Part shown: positions 1 to 7,842 of the stretch, piece by piece
Position numbering within the stretch: position 1 is the first letter of the stretch
Layout: the number at the start of each line of letters is the position of its first letter
Origin: Bacteroides sp. UBA1317
GTDB taxonomy: Bacteria; Bacteroidota; Bacteroidia; Bacteroidales; Bacteroidaceae
Reading direction: 5' to 3'
DNA: 28,168 bases
Assembly (NCBI GenBank): GCA_002307035.1
Contig: DBTL01000085.1
Location: 1-28,168 of the forward strand
Position numbers and translations under genes: made by a program
Notes under the pieces: model-generated
Seen by the model: the letters and a program-made list of their open reading frames with translations, nothing else
Database searches by the model: none
Told to the model about the DNA's origin: nothing

Positions 1-21
1 CCGTTACCTACAAAGTAACGG
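1..21 (-). terminator. Hairpin downstream of the recombinase, cut by the window edge
   Basis: Perfect 7-bp stem, CCGTTAC at 1-7 against GTAACGG at 15-21, with a 7-base loop. It lies 23 bases beyond the recombinase stop codon on the minus strand. The bases that would follow it on the minus strand (a U run) are outside the window, so a terminator role is likely but not proven. It could also be part of a recombination site. Confidence 0.45.
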
Positions 22-43
22 CTAATTATCAATGAGATACAAT

Positions 44-970
44 TCAACAATTTCTTTGAATAGATGAAATAATCTTATCATTAGCCTCTCTTATTCTATT
101 TTGACTAAAAGGCTTCAAATAAGTCTCTGTAACCGCTATTGATGAATGCCCCATTGCCTCTGAAATCACACCTGGGTGGACATTACAATAATAAGCCAAC
201 GTAGCCCACGTATGCCTTGCTGTATATGAACTTAGATTACATCCAAGCTGAAGCATATCGGATATTAATGACAAGTGATGATTGAAGTTTCGTAGCGCCA
301 ATTGATACGTTTGATATGCTTGCTCCGAATTTTCCTCGCCCTTTAGAAATGAAAACAAGTAAGGAGAATGTGGATTTCTGTCCATATTTTCCTCCATTAA
401 CCTAATGGCTTCTTGTGGAATAATTACGGTTAATAATCGTCCTGTTTTCCTACGCCTGTAGGTGAGAACATTTCCATTCAAATCTTTCTTTTGCAAGTAC
501 ACAAGGTCTACAAAAGGTAATCCCCTAAGCATAAACATAAGCACAAACAGTCCTTGAGAACGTCGTAACACTTCAGGTGTATTTAGAGCTTTCAGCGTTT
601 GAAACACACAAGACATGTCTTTCACATCCAATGCCCTTTTCTTATCTGCCCTGGTGCCCGTGTACACATGCTTAAACAAACGAGGAACGTATGGAGCCAG
701 ATATTTGTCCACCGCCCGGTTATATGTTGCCCGTATGGCCCGCAGATATGTGGAAATAGTATTCCAGCTAAGCTGCCGTTTTCTCATATAATCCTCAAAG
801 TCTTTCAGCAAATCTGGTGTCATTCTGCTAAAAGCAAAATGCTCCTTTTGGCAAAACGTTAGAAAGTTCTTCAAACTACTCTTATAAACATGAGCAGTGC
901 CGTGATAATTGCCTGCCTCAAGTTCATGAATAACCGAATACATAAAACTAATAAAATCATTTTTTTTCAT
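44..970 (-). CDS. Tyrosine recombinase (phage-integrase family, Bacteroides type)
   Basis: A 308-residue site-specific recombinase. The N-terminal SAM-like DNA-binding domain is about residues 1-100 and the catalytic domain about 115-300. Visible active-site positions are Arg149 (MLRGLPF), Lys175 (RRRKTGR), Arg252 (YTARHTW), His275 (MGHSS) and the nucleophile Tyr284 (TETYL). The first position of the usual HxxR box is Tyr249 instead of His, which I recall as common in Bacteroides shufflon/invertase-type recombinases. The protein is full length and looks active. Such enzymes either move integrative elements or invert nearby promoters. The rest of the window shows no element cargo, so the gene is either the edge of an element extending left of base 1 or a lone invertase. 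The next gene, trpB2, is divergent across a 387-base gap. Confidence 0.9.
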   Translation of the reverse strand: MKKNDFISFMYSVIHELEAGNYHGTAHVYKSSLKNFLTFCQKEHFAFSRMTPDLLKDFEDYMRKRQLSWNTISTYLRAIRATYNRAVDKYLAPYVPRLFKHVYTGTRADKKRALDVKDMSCVFQTLKALNTPEVLRRSQGLFVLMFMLRGLPFVDLVYLQKKDLNGNVLTYRRRKTGRLLTVIIPQEAIRLMEENMDRNPHSPYLFSFLKGEENSEQAYQTYQLALRNFNHHLSLISDMLQLGCNLSSYTARHTWATLAYYCNVHPGVISEAMGHSSIAVTETYLKPFSQNRIREANDKIISSIQRNC

Positions 971-1017
971 TGGTTACTTACAATCACTAAAAAACTATTT
1001 TTAAATTAATAAAAGGG

Positions 1018-1115
1018 TTATCAGCAAGCAGTATGAATAGCCATCACTTTTAATGTAAAAAATCAGTTAAGAATACAGACATCTACAATTTATTATTCTA
1101 CGGACCTGCTGATAA
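1018..1115. repeat. Short inverted repeat near the recombinase
   Basis: TTATCAGCA at 1018-1026 and its exact complement TGCTGATAA at 1107-1115 enclose 80 bases. The position next to a tyrosine recombinase suggests a small invertible segment, but 9-bp arms are shorter than usual and no clear TAnnTTTG promoter is enclosed. Confidence 0.25.
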
Positions 1116-1321
1116 AAGTCGGCAAGTTATAGCAAAAATTATAGAGCCACAAATCTGCAAGCAAAAACATTCCTTAGTTTAGAAGCTACAATCATCTTCA
1201 ATACGATTATAGATCATTAAAATTAAAGATAGTTGCAGCGTATTTGCCAAATTCCATATTAATGGATAATTCCTTTGGAAGGTTTTTGAGCGTTTTTAAT
1301 ATCAAGAATAAAAAAAATAGC

Positions 1322-1329
1322 TACATTTG
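1322..1329 (+). promoter_or_regulatory. -7 promoter element of trpB2
   Basis: TACATTTG is a perfect match to the Bacteroides -7 consensus TAnnTTTG. The -33 side is weak (a T run at 1293-1297). Transcription would start about 1335-1337, leaving a leader of about 20 bases before the ATG at 1358. It therefore excludes the upstream ATG at 1244. Confidence 0.55.
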
Positions 1330-1357
1330 GCGACAAAAAACATTAAAGTATAGTATT

Positions 1358-2725
1358 ATGAGCAATAAAACAAAAAGATTCATTTTGCCTGAGGAGGAGA
1401 TTCCGCATTATTGGTATAACATCCAAGCCGATATGATTAATAAACCTCTGCCTCCGTTGCACCCGGGAACAAAACAACCTCTCAAAGCGGAAGATCTTTA
1501 TCCCATTTTTGCTGAAGAATTGTGCAAACAGGAATTGAATATGACAGATCAGTGGATTGAAATTCCGGAAGAGGTACGCGAGATGTATAAGTACTACCGT
1601 AGCACGCCACTTGTAAGAGCTTACGGACTGGAGAAAGCACTCGGTACTCCTGCACATATATATTTCAAGAATGAGAGTGTTAGTCCGATAGGTTCTCATA
1701 AGTTAAATTCGGCACTGGCGCAAGCATACTACTGCAAAAAAGAGGGAGTAACAAACGTAACCACTGAAACAGGCGCTGGACAATGGGGTGCCGCTTTGGC
1801 TTACGCTGCTAAGGTTTTCGGGTTGGAAGCTGCCGTCTATCAAGTGAAGATCAGTTATGAACAAAAGCCTTATCGCCGAAGTGTCATGCAAACTTTTGGT
1901 GCACAGGTAACGGCTTCACCGTCTATGTCAACCCGTGCCGGAAAGGATATTTTGACTGCTCATCCTAACTATCAAGGTTCTTTGGGGACTGCTATTTCAG
2001 AAGCGATCGAACTCGCACAGAGTACGCCTAACTGTAAATACACTCTTGGTTCTGTATTAAGTCACGTTACTCTGCACCAAACGATTATCGGACTGGAAGC
2101 GGAAAAACAAATGAAGATGGCAGGAGAGTATCCTGATATGATCATCGGCTGCTTTGGTGGTGGATCAAACTTCGGAGGTATTTCATTTCCATTCATGCGC
2201 CACACAATATTAGAGGGAAAGAAGACACGATACATTGCTGCCGAGCCGGCCTCTTGTCCAAAACTTACACGAGGTAAGTTTCAATATGATTTCGGCGACG
2301 AAGCCGGATACACTCCACTGTTACCAATGTTCACGCTGGGACATAATTTTGCTCCTGCCAACATTCATGCAGGTGGACTGCGATATCATGGTGCAGGGGT
2401 CATTGTTTCTCAACTGTTGAAGGACGGATTGATGGAAGCAGTAGATATTCAGCAACTGGAATCATTCGAAGCCGGATGCCTCTTTGCTCAGGTCGAGGGT
2501 ATTATTCCGGCTCCGGAATCGTGTCACGCCATTGCAGCTACCATTAACGAAGCCAATAAGTGCAAGGAAACGGGTGAGGAGAAGGTTATTCTCTTTAACT
2601 TATCCGGTCATGGGCTGATCGACATGCCTTCTTATGATCAATATCTATCAGGTAATCTGATAAACTACTCGTTAACAGATGCCGACATAGAAAAGAACAT
2701 TAGTGAAATAGGTAATTTGGTATAA
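1358..2725 (+). CDS. trpB: Tryptophan synthase beta chain, TrpB2 type
   Basis: A 455-residue PLP enzyme that condenses indole with serine to make tryptophan. The PLP-binding lysine is Lys115 (GSHKLNSA), the catalytic glutamate is Glu137 (TETGAGQWG), the phosphate-binding loop is GGGSN at 267-271, and GIIPAPESCHA is near 381-391. The long N-terminus and overall length fit the TrpB2 branch rather than the roughly 400-residue TrpB1 that pairs with TrpA. No trpA or other trp gene is nearby, consistent with an orphan indole-salvage or serine-deaminase-like role known for TrpB2 enzymes. The start at 1358 (MSNKTKRF) is chosen because a -7 promoter element lies just upstream at 1322-1329 and the family begins here. 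The gene ends in a convergent hairpin shared with the glycosylase gene. Confidence 0.92.
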   Translation: MSNKTKRFILPEEEIPHYWYNIQADMINKPLPPLHPGTKQPLKAEDLYPIFAEELCKQELNMTDQWIEIPEEVREMYKYYRSTPLVRAYGLEKALGTPAHIYFKNESVSPIGSHKLNSALAQAYYCKKEGVTNVTTETGAGQWGAALAYAAKVFGLEAAVYQVKISYEQKPYRRSVMQTFGAQVTASPSMSTRAGKDILTAHPNYQGSLGTAISEAIELAQSTPNCKYTLGSVLSHVTLHQTIIGLEAEKQMKMAGEYPDMIIGCFGGGSNFGGISFPFMRHTILEGKKTRYIAAEPASCPKLTRGKFQYDFGDEAGYTPLLPMFTLGHNFAPANIHAGGLRYHGAGVIVSQLLKDGLMEAVDIQQLESFEAGCLFAQVEGIIPAPESCHAIAATINEANKCKETGEEKVILFNLSGHGLIDMPSYDQYLSGNLINYSLTDADIEKNISEIGNLV

Positions 2726-2752
2726 CACATACACGTTCTCATAAAAAAGAAC

Positions 2753-2802
2753 AATCCCATCCGGACACTTTTCTTCTTAATGATTAGTTTCCGTATGGGA
2801 TT
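2753..2802. terminator. Bidirectional terminator between trpB2 and tag
   Basis: Arms 2753-2764 and 2791-2802 pair at 11 of 12 positions (AATCCCATCCGG against CCGTATGGGATT) around a 26-base loop. An A run lies just left of it at 2742-2747 and T-rich sequence lies right. It sits between two convergent genes. Confidence 0.6.
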
Positions 2803-2846
2803 ATTTATCTATCCGCAACTAGCTATAAAGGGTTTCTTAGTCTCGG

Positions 2847-3395
2847 CTATTTAATCACCCACATGGGCTTAGCTTTTAATATCTCTTTGTGCACCGAACA
2901 GGAAGAATCATGTGCGCCGGGCAGATAACCGATGCTCATTAAAAACTCGCCGACAATTTCTCCTCCGGTGAATTTGAATGTCTTCTTGAAGAGTTTCACC
3001 CATTCTTCTTTTGTCTTCGGGTGGTTTTGTTCGAGCCATTTTTCAAAGGAACCATACTCTTTTTGCAAATTCACTATCGCCTTGGCGTTTTCGATGGCTG
3101 CATTCACTTTCAACCGGTTTCGAATAATGCCGGAATCATTGAGTAGACGTTCTCTGTCTACTTCTGCGTATGCTGCAACTCTTTGAATATCGAAATTATC
3201 GTAGGCCTTTCTAAAAGACACTTCTTTTTTCAATATTGTTTCCCAACTTAATCCTGCCTGATTTATCTCGAGGATTAGCCTACCGAACAATTCATTATCA
3301 TCATGAATTGGAAAGCCGTAATGATTATCATGGTAGTTCTGATGCAAGGAGCGACTGGGCTCGGACATGGTTGGTATGTAGCTACAGTATGACAT
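2847..3395 (-). CDS. tag: DNA-3-methyladenine glycosylase I
   Basis: A 182-residue base-excision repair glycosylase that removes 3-methyladenine from alkylated DNA. The start at 3395 gives MSYC, which places the zinc-binding Cys at residue 4 as in E. coli Tag. An ATG two codons upstream (3401) is the alternative. The other zinc ligands are visible: the His of NYHDNHYG (residue 22), and His162 and Cys166 of HDSSC near the C-terminus, giving the HxxxC zinc snap. The EINQAGLSW block (residues 43-51) holds the conserved catalytic-pocket Glu43 and Trp51. RNRLKVNAAIENAKAI is the conserved mid-protein helix. The gene has its own promoter at 3421-3451 and is convergent with trpB2. It lies downstream of the envelope-signalling locus on the same strand but seems independent of it. 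Confidence 0.93.
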   Translation of the reverse strand: MSYCSYIPTMSEPSRSLHQNYHDNHYGFPIHDDNELFGRLILEINQAGLSWETILKKEVSFRKAYDNFDIQRVAAYAEVDRERLLNDSGIIRNRLKVNAAIENAKAIVNLQKEYGSFEKWLEQNHPKTKEEWVKLFKKTFKFTGGEIVGEFLMSIGYLPGAHDSSCSVHKEILKAKPMWVIK

Positions 3396-3420
3396 TATCA
3401 TGATCTATTTAGTTATCTTG

Positions 3421-3451
3421 CAAAGTTAGCTTTTTATCTGTTTTATACAAG
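3421..3451 (-). promoter_or_regulatory. Promoter of tag
   Basis: On the minus strand the -7 element TAACTTTG (3428-3421) follows a -33 TTG (within 3451-3448) after a 19-base spacer, the standard Bacteroides arrangement. The start site would be about 3414, giving a leader of under 20 bases. Confidence 0.65.
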
Positions 3452-3483
3452 CAACTTTATATGAAGCTCATTCTCGTTTGAGG

Positions 3484-5070
3484 TTATTCTTCATTCACAT
3501 CACCATCCGATGCCGGTGCTGTGGTTACCTCTCCGAGATTACTCATAATCAAACCCTTTAGTTCGTCTTCGGGAACAATCACATTGAAGTGCTCCCAAAA
3601 ATTAGCGTCATACTCATACTTCGTCTCCGAAAAAACATTTCGGGTAGATAGGCGTTCGCTACGAGAAAAACCTTTCACGTGGTCCACATCGACCTTGCAA
3701 GTAACCATTTCGAACCAAAGATTTAACGGGGTACTAAAGAAATGATGCTTCCTTTTCACCTTAAATTCGAGATCACCCCGAACATGGTTAACGTAGTATA
3801 CGCCATCGGTCGACGGTTTATAAGAAACTGTATAGGCTGCACGCCTGAGCGTTAATTTGCAGTCGCGACTCTTCTTCTCTACAAATATGTCCGTCGCCTT
3901 TTCCGCATAAATGGGATTTATCTCAAAGCGGGCTTCCAACAAAGCATAATTTTCAGTATCAATATACAATTGCCCTTTGTACAAAGGTTCTGTTACATCC
4001 TTGTTTTGCTCGAAAGAGATAATATAGACCCGCCTCTTATCAATCTCGCTAATATCGGTATATCGATAGACAAAAGTCGATTCACCACTTTTCGGAGTCA
4101 GAAAATCAGGCATTGCTTTTACTATATCTAAGGTTAAACTAGACTTGATGCCCGACTTCATCTTTGTGAAAATAGTATCGTTTTCCTGCTTCTTAAACAC
4201 GCGGCGCATCTTTATTAGCTTCACTTGATCCGTTGTAACTATTTTCCGATAACCCGTTTTATAAACCTTCAGTACGGCTTCGGTCAGGTCTATATTCTTT
4301 CTTTTATGCTCTATCGCTTCCCGATAGAAAGTGGTAAGATAAACCGGATCGGAGGAATAGTTTCGCTCACGCTCGTCCTGCATCTTCTGTAGCACGTGCA
4401 AAGGATTGACAGCCCGAACAACTATTTCCTGCAAGGAAATGACTTTTGGCTCTAACAAGATTTCTGTATATCTGTCAACCAAAACAGAAGCCTTCACCTC
4501 TTCATTTAGATAACCAACATGAGACAACTTTATGGAAGAGTAGCTTAAAGAATCGGGAATCACCAACTTAAACTCGCCATCTTGGTTGGTTATCGAACCA
4601 ATAGATGCATTGTTCATGCTAACAGACACATAAGGAATCACCTCTTTTGATAAAGCATCATACACCCTGCCCTTGAGAGTGAGGAACTTTTCGTGTGGCG
4701 TTTCCTGAGAGTGAGTTAACTGCTTCTGTTCTGCCACCGGTAAACTCAGTAAGATATGACTTCCCAGTAAACTGATTTTGAGAGCATTATTCCCCGTTAT
4801 CGCATAAATGGCATTCTGTATGGTATACTCTCCCTTGCGTATTTTTACTACCTCGTCGTTATTGATTATCTGACTGTCATACACAAAGAAGTAACCCGAT
4901 TGCTCGGACACATGTCTCAACAGTTGATACTTTGTTCCCTTGCTCTGAGTTATTTTTATTTTACGGTCCAGCACTCCTTCCCCGCCATCGGCTTGTAATG
5001 GTGCTACCAATAGCAAAAGGCACCACAAGACGAATAAACGACAGAACATATAGCCAACCGTCTGCTTCAT
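3484..5070 (-). CDS. Exported STN + CarboxypepD_reg-like domain protein
   Basis: A 528-residue envelope protein of unknown exact function. It has a signal peptide with hydrophobic core at residues 11-24, an STN-like domain at about 37-112 (STN domains of FecA-type receptors carry signals to FecR-type proteins), a CarboxypepD_reg-like beta-sandwich at about 131-207 (LKGRVYDA, SVSMNNASIGS, LSHVGY), then a long C-terminal domain with FYREAIEHKRK near 248-257 and FWEHFNVIVPE close to the end. It has no TonB plug or beta-barrel. The start at 5070 (MKQTVGYMF) lies 5 bases after the stop of the FecR-like gene, so translation is probably coupled. An upstream in-frame ATG at 5142 would overlap that gene and delay the signal peptide. 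The protein is a paralog of the gene at 6562-7815 with an STN domain added. It is probably the receptor or output partner of the sigma/anti-sigma pair. Confidence 0.8.
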   Translation of the reverse strand: MKQTVGYMFCRLFVLWCLLLLVAPLQADGGEGVLDRKIKITQSKGTKYQLLRHVSEQSGYFFVYDSQIINNDEVVKIRKGEYTIQNAIYAITGNNALKISLLGSHILLSLPVAEQKQLTHSQETPHEKFLTLKGRVYDALSKEVIPYVSVSMNNASIGSITNQDGEFKLVIPDSLSYSSIKLSHVGYLNEEVKASVLVDRYTEILLEPKVISLQEIVVRAVNPLHVLQKMQDERERNYSSDPVYLTTFYREAIEHKRKNIDLTEAVLKVYKTGYRKIVTTDQVKLIKMRRVFKKQENDTIFTKMKSGIKSSLTLDIVKAMPDFLTPKSGESTFVYRYTDISEIDKRRVYIISFEQNKDVTEPLYKGQLYIDTENYALLEARFEINPIYAEKATDIFVEKKSRDCKLTLRRAAYTVSYKPSTDGVYYVNHVRGDLEFKVKRKHHFFSTPLNLWFEMVTCKVDVDHVKGFSRSERLSTRNVFSETKYEYDANFWEHFNVIVPEDELKGLIMSNLGEVTTAPASDGDVNEE

Positions 5071-5075
5071 TTCCG

Positions 5076-5936
5076 TTATTTGGGCTGAGTAATATAAATT
5101 ATATTTTGTTGCTGAGATAGTTGTAGGTTCAAAGCCATACAAATAAGCTCGGCCATAGTGTAAGGAGAGTCGTTAGAGAAGGTTACTGTCAATAGTCTGT
5201 CTCCCAATTCGGGGGCTACTTTGAGCTGAACCGAATCTGTCGTTTCATTTATTATCCGTATAACGTTGGATAATGTTTGATCCTTGAAATGAATATATTT
5301 AAGATACCTATTAAATTGATCGAAATCACGAGTCTGCATAGTTTGTAGCTTGTCGGATTGCAGCATAACCGTCTCTCCTGCTCTAACGTGAGTACTCTCC
5401 CCATTCTTTTTAGAGGTAACCTCCACCACTCCGCTACGCACGGAGAGAGAGAATGAAGCCTCATCTTTACTTTTCACATTAAACCGTGTGCCTATCACCT
5501 TGATGATGGCCGTCTTTGTTTCAATAATAAAAGGACGTTTCGGATTGCCGCTCACTTCAAAGAACGCATCACCTTTCAAAAACACTTCCCTTTTATCCTC
5601 CGCAAAATGGTTCGGATATTCCAGTGATGTTTGCTCACTCAAATAAACAGTTGAACCATCCTCGAACGTGGTAACTAATGTTGGTTTCCCCTTTTCATTG
5701 TTCAGCACCAGCGTGTCGGCTTTCAGCGAATTGGTATTACGCATCACATACACCGAAACAACACAGATAAGTAAAACGGCAACACTTGCCGCCCATTTCA
5801 ATACTACAGGCGTAAAGATTGTCCGCTGCCTTGTCGTATTATGGCTTTGTTCCAACAGTCCGTCTTCTTCCAGGCGCTTATATAAGCTATCCCAAGCCTG
5901 ACTGGTCACTCTCTCTTTTTCTTCTCTAAAAGTCAT
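5076..5936 (-). CDS. FecR-like anti-sigma factor
   Basis: A 286-residue inner-membrane regulator. The cytoplasmic N-terminus (1-45) would bind the sigma factor. One membrane segment is at about 46-65. The periplasmic FecR domain spans about 82-190 (FEDGSTVYLSEQTSLEYP region, KGDAFFEV, VIGTRFNV, SGVVEV, RAGE), and the C-terminal DUF4974 domain about 216-283 (HFKDQTLSNVIRIIN). It overlaps the sigma gene by four bases (ATGA at 5936-5933), the usual coupled sigma/anti-sigma pair. In this family the C-terminal domain receives a signal from an outer-membrane protein with an STN domain. The only STN-bearing product here is the next gene downstream, which lacks a transporter barrel. Confidence 0.93.
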   Translation of the reverse strand: MTFREEKERVTSQAWDSLYKRLEEDGLLEQSHNTTRQRTIFTPVVLKWAASVAVLLICVVSVYVMRNTNSLKADTLVLNNEKGKPTLVTTFEDGSTVYLSEQTSLEYPNHFAEDKREVFLKGDAFFEVSGNPKRPFIIETKTAIIKVIGTRFNVKSKDEASFSLSVRSGVVEVTSKKNGESTHVRAGETVMLQSDKLQTMQTRDFDQFNRYLKYIHFKDQTLSNVIRIINETTDSVQLKVAPELGDRLLTVTFSNDSPYTMAELICMALNLQLSQQQNIIYITQPK

Positions 5937-6490
5937 AATATATAAGTATATCTATCTATTTCCTCGCGCAATGCCTGATAAGTTTTCGTCATCTCGGCCT
6001 CTATCGTCTTTACCGATAAAGATAACTTTTCTGCTATCTCTTTATATTTCAGCCCCTCCAAACGATACATTCTGAATATCTGCCGACGTCTGTCGGGCAG
6101 TTTTCTCAACGTTCGGTTAATGACTTCTTCCAATTCTTTATTCTCCAGTTGTTCCTCCGGAGAAGGCTCTGTCATTGTCTCATTCTCAGCCAGAACATGT
6201 TGCCGATAACGCTCACGCACACTAGAATGCTCACAGTATTGAAGTGATTGGTTGCGAACAGCACCATATAGATAAGACTTCACCGAGCGCAATATTTGCA
6301 AACTGCAACGTTCCTTCCACAAAGTATAAAACAAGTCCTGAACAATCTCTTCCGCCGCATCTTTCCTGCCGGTTATGCCGAACGCATATAGGCAAAGGGG
6401 AGAATAATAGAGTTTAAAGACATATTCGAATGTCTTTATATCTCCTTCCTTTATCTTTCTTAATACGAATAAGTCGTCCAGCATAACCAA
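5933..6490 (-). CDS. ECF RNA polymerase sigma factor (Bacteroides expansion family type)
   Basis: A 185-residue ECF sigma factor. Region 2 is about residues 20-88 (TFEYVFKLYYSPLCLYA, AAEEIVQDLFYTLWKER). Region 4 is about 119-175 (LRKLPDRRRQIFRMYRLEGLKYKEIAEKLSLSVKTIE, with its helix-turn-helix). There is no region 3 or region 1. The start at 6490 is the first Met, and Met3 is an alternative. The gene overlaps the FecR-like gene by four bases. It has its own -7 promoter element in the 71-base gap behind the paralog gene, overlapped by a perfect dyad. Its targets probably include the two flanking envelope genes. Confidence 0.93.
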   Translation of the reverse strand: MVMLDDLFVLRKIKEGDIKTFEYVFKLYYSPLCLYAFGITGRKDAAEEIVQDLFYTLWKERCSLQILRSVKSYLYGAVRNQSLQYCEHSSVRERYRQHVLAENETMTEPSPEEQLENKELEEVINRTLRKLPDRRRQIFRMYRLEGLKYKEIAEKLSLSVKTIEAEMTKTYQALREEIDRYTYIL

Positions 6491-6500
6491 TACAGTATTG

Positions 6501-6520
6501 ATTTGAATCGTTCAAATATA
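6501..6520 (-). promoter_or_regulatory. Sigma-gene promoter -7 element with overlapping palindrome
   Basis: On the minus strand TATATTTG (6520-6513) is a perfect -7 element, placed 23 bases before the sigma start codon. A perfect dyad ATTTGAA-TCG-TTCAAAT (6501-6517) overlaps it and covers the likely transcription start, a typical position for a repressor site. The -33 box is weak. Confidence 0.5.
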
Positions 6521-6561
6521 TGAAAACTTCTTTAATAAACAGTATGGCAAATATGAATTCT

Positions 6562-7815
6562 TTACTTGCGCTTCTTTAGCTTGTTTACTGCTGCTTCCAA
6601 AGATACCGTAGGCTCTATGATATTATAGTCTTCCCAGAAATTCTCATCATAGAAGCTACTTACCTTGTCAGATAAAGAGTTTTTCTCATTAAAGGTCAGT
6701 TTATAAGGGATACTTGCCACATCACGTTCTTTTTTATCCGTCACCACCATCTCAGAAACGACAGAATAGTTTGTTGAAAAGAGCTTGCGTTTCCAGTCGC
6801 ACTTAAAGTCAAACTCCGTACGAATATAGTTCAGATAGCTTCGCCCCTTTTCTTCTTTGTAGGTTATCAGATACGATATTTGTTCCGGTTTAAAGCGCAA
6901 GTTATACGGCTTCTTTTTTAGGATAGCTTGAGTCACTTTGTTTTTATCGCTCATAGAAGTATTCAATTCCGCCCGAGAAAACGTCAGCGTCTTTTGATCA
7001 ATATACAGTTTGCCATAAAACAGTGCATACGGTAAAGTTACCTGAGGTTCAAAGTTAACTACAAAATGCGGACGTTCATTGATCATCACTGACCGATCCA
7101 TACTGAATTTATAATAAGAAAGAGAAGAAAGATCAAGCATCAGATCACGGTTCTTCACCACATCCAGATAGATAGATAGATTAGGACCTCCGACCAGCTT
7201 TACCACAAGTGTATCATTGAGTTTCGGACTAAGCAGTTTGCGCCCTTTGTAGACTTGTATCCTGTCTTTGTCAACACTTTCGGTATAAGGAGTTTTATAG
7301 ACATTGATAATTGCCTCGGAAATGTTGATATAACTGCGTTTCTTCTTTATCGTTTCACGATAAAAGCCGGTAAGCAGATTCGCACTTGGACTATTGTTCT
7401 GCCCTATTCGAGCAATTGCATCCCTTACCAGTTTAAGTGGTTGCGCACCTTCTATGATAATTTCTTGCAGTACCATAGAATTGGGGGTTAAGAAGATCGT
7501 CACCTCCTGCATTTCATTGTTTTTTATGGCAAGCTTCTGATTGAAGTATCCGATATGGGAAACCTCCAATGTTGTGGCATCGATATCATCGGCTATTTTA
7601 AGGGAAAACACACCATCAGCATTAGTCACAGTACCTATGCCCGTGCCGGGAATAGAGACGCTAACCTGTTCCAATTTCTTTTTTGTTTGCTTGTCTTTAA
7701 CCACACCATTTATAATGGTAAAGCTCGAACTACCACCGGCCCATACCGGAAATGCACTCCCCAATACCAATAGCATAAGGAGTAGCCCTGCTGTTTTTAA
7801 AAAACTTGTTTTCAT
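6562..7815 (-). CDS. Exported CarboxypepD_reg-like domain protein
   Basis: A 417-residue envelope protein. It has a signal peptide at residues 1-26 (cleavage near VWA/GG), a CarboxypepD_reg-like domain at about 35-110 (INGVVKDKQTKKKLEQVSVSI, TNADGVFSLKI, EVSHIGYFN), and a C-terminal domain of unknown function with FYRETIKKKRSYINISEAIINVYKT from residue 151 and FWEDYNIIEPT near the end. It is clearly homologous to the 3484-5070 product but lacks the STN domain. It is the first gene of the signalling locus and is followed after 71 bases by the sigma gene. No TAnnTTTG box lies directly upstream. Instead there is an ECF-like pair, TTGAAC and CGGTTA, suggesting the local sigma factor may drive it. 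Biochemical function is unknown. A LolA-like lipid-binding fold is one possibility that I cannot verify. Confidence 0.78.
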   Translation of the reverse strand: MKTSFLKTAGLLLMLLVLGSAFPVWAGGSSSFTIINGVVKDKQTKKKLEQVSVSIPGTGIGTVTNADGVFSLKIADDIDATTLEVSHIGYFNQKLAIKNNEMQEVTIFLTPNSMVLQEIIIEGAQPLKLVRDAIARIGQNNSPSANLLTGFYRETIKKKRSYINISEAIINVYKTPYTESVDKDRIQVYKGRKLLSPKLNDTLVVKLVGGPNLSIYLDVVKNRDLMLDLSSLSYYKFSMDRSVMINERPHFVVNFEPQVTLPYALFYGKLYIDQKTLTFSRAELNTSMSDKNKVTQAILKKKPYNLRFKPEQISYLITYKEEKGRSYLNYIRTEFDFKCDWKRKLFSTNYSVVSEMVVTDKKERDVASIPYKLTFNEKNSLSDKVSSFYDENFWEDYNIIEPTVSLEAAVNKLKKRK

Positions 7816-7842
7816 AATTGTACTGTTTTAAAGATGAATAAT

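Larger units (their letters stand above)
971..1357. other. 387-base AT-rich divergent intergenic region
   Basis: No convincing gene. It holds the start region of the recombinase (leftward), the promoter of trpB2 near its right end, and a short inverted repeat TTATCAGCA (1018-1026) / TGCTGATAA (1107-1115). An in-frame ATG at 1244 would lengthen trpB2 by 38 residues, but that stretch lies upstream of the likely promoter and does not look like protein. Confidence 0.6.

Noticed and set aside
1244..1357. N-terminal extension of trpB2 from an upstream ATG (38 residues)
   Set aside because: It lies upstream of the likely -7 promoter element at 1322-1329, is AT-rich without protein character, and the family starts at MSNKTKRF (1358).
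5071..5142. Longer start of the STN protein at 5142
   Set aside because: It would overlap the FecR-like gene by 67 bases and put 24 polar residues before the signal peptide. The ATG at 5070 is 5 bases after that gene's stop.
3484..7815. Polysaccharide utilisation locus
   Set aside because: Sigma/FecR genes often accompany SusC/SusD, but no TonB-dependent receptor, SusD-like lipoprotein or glycoside hydrolase is encoded here.
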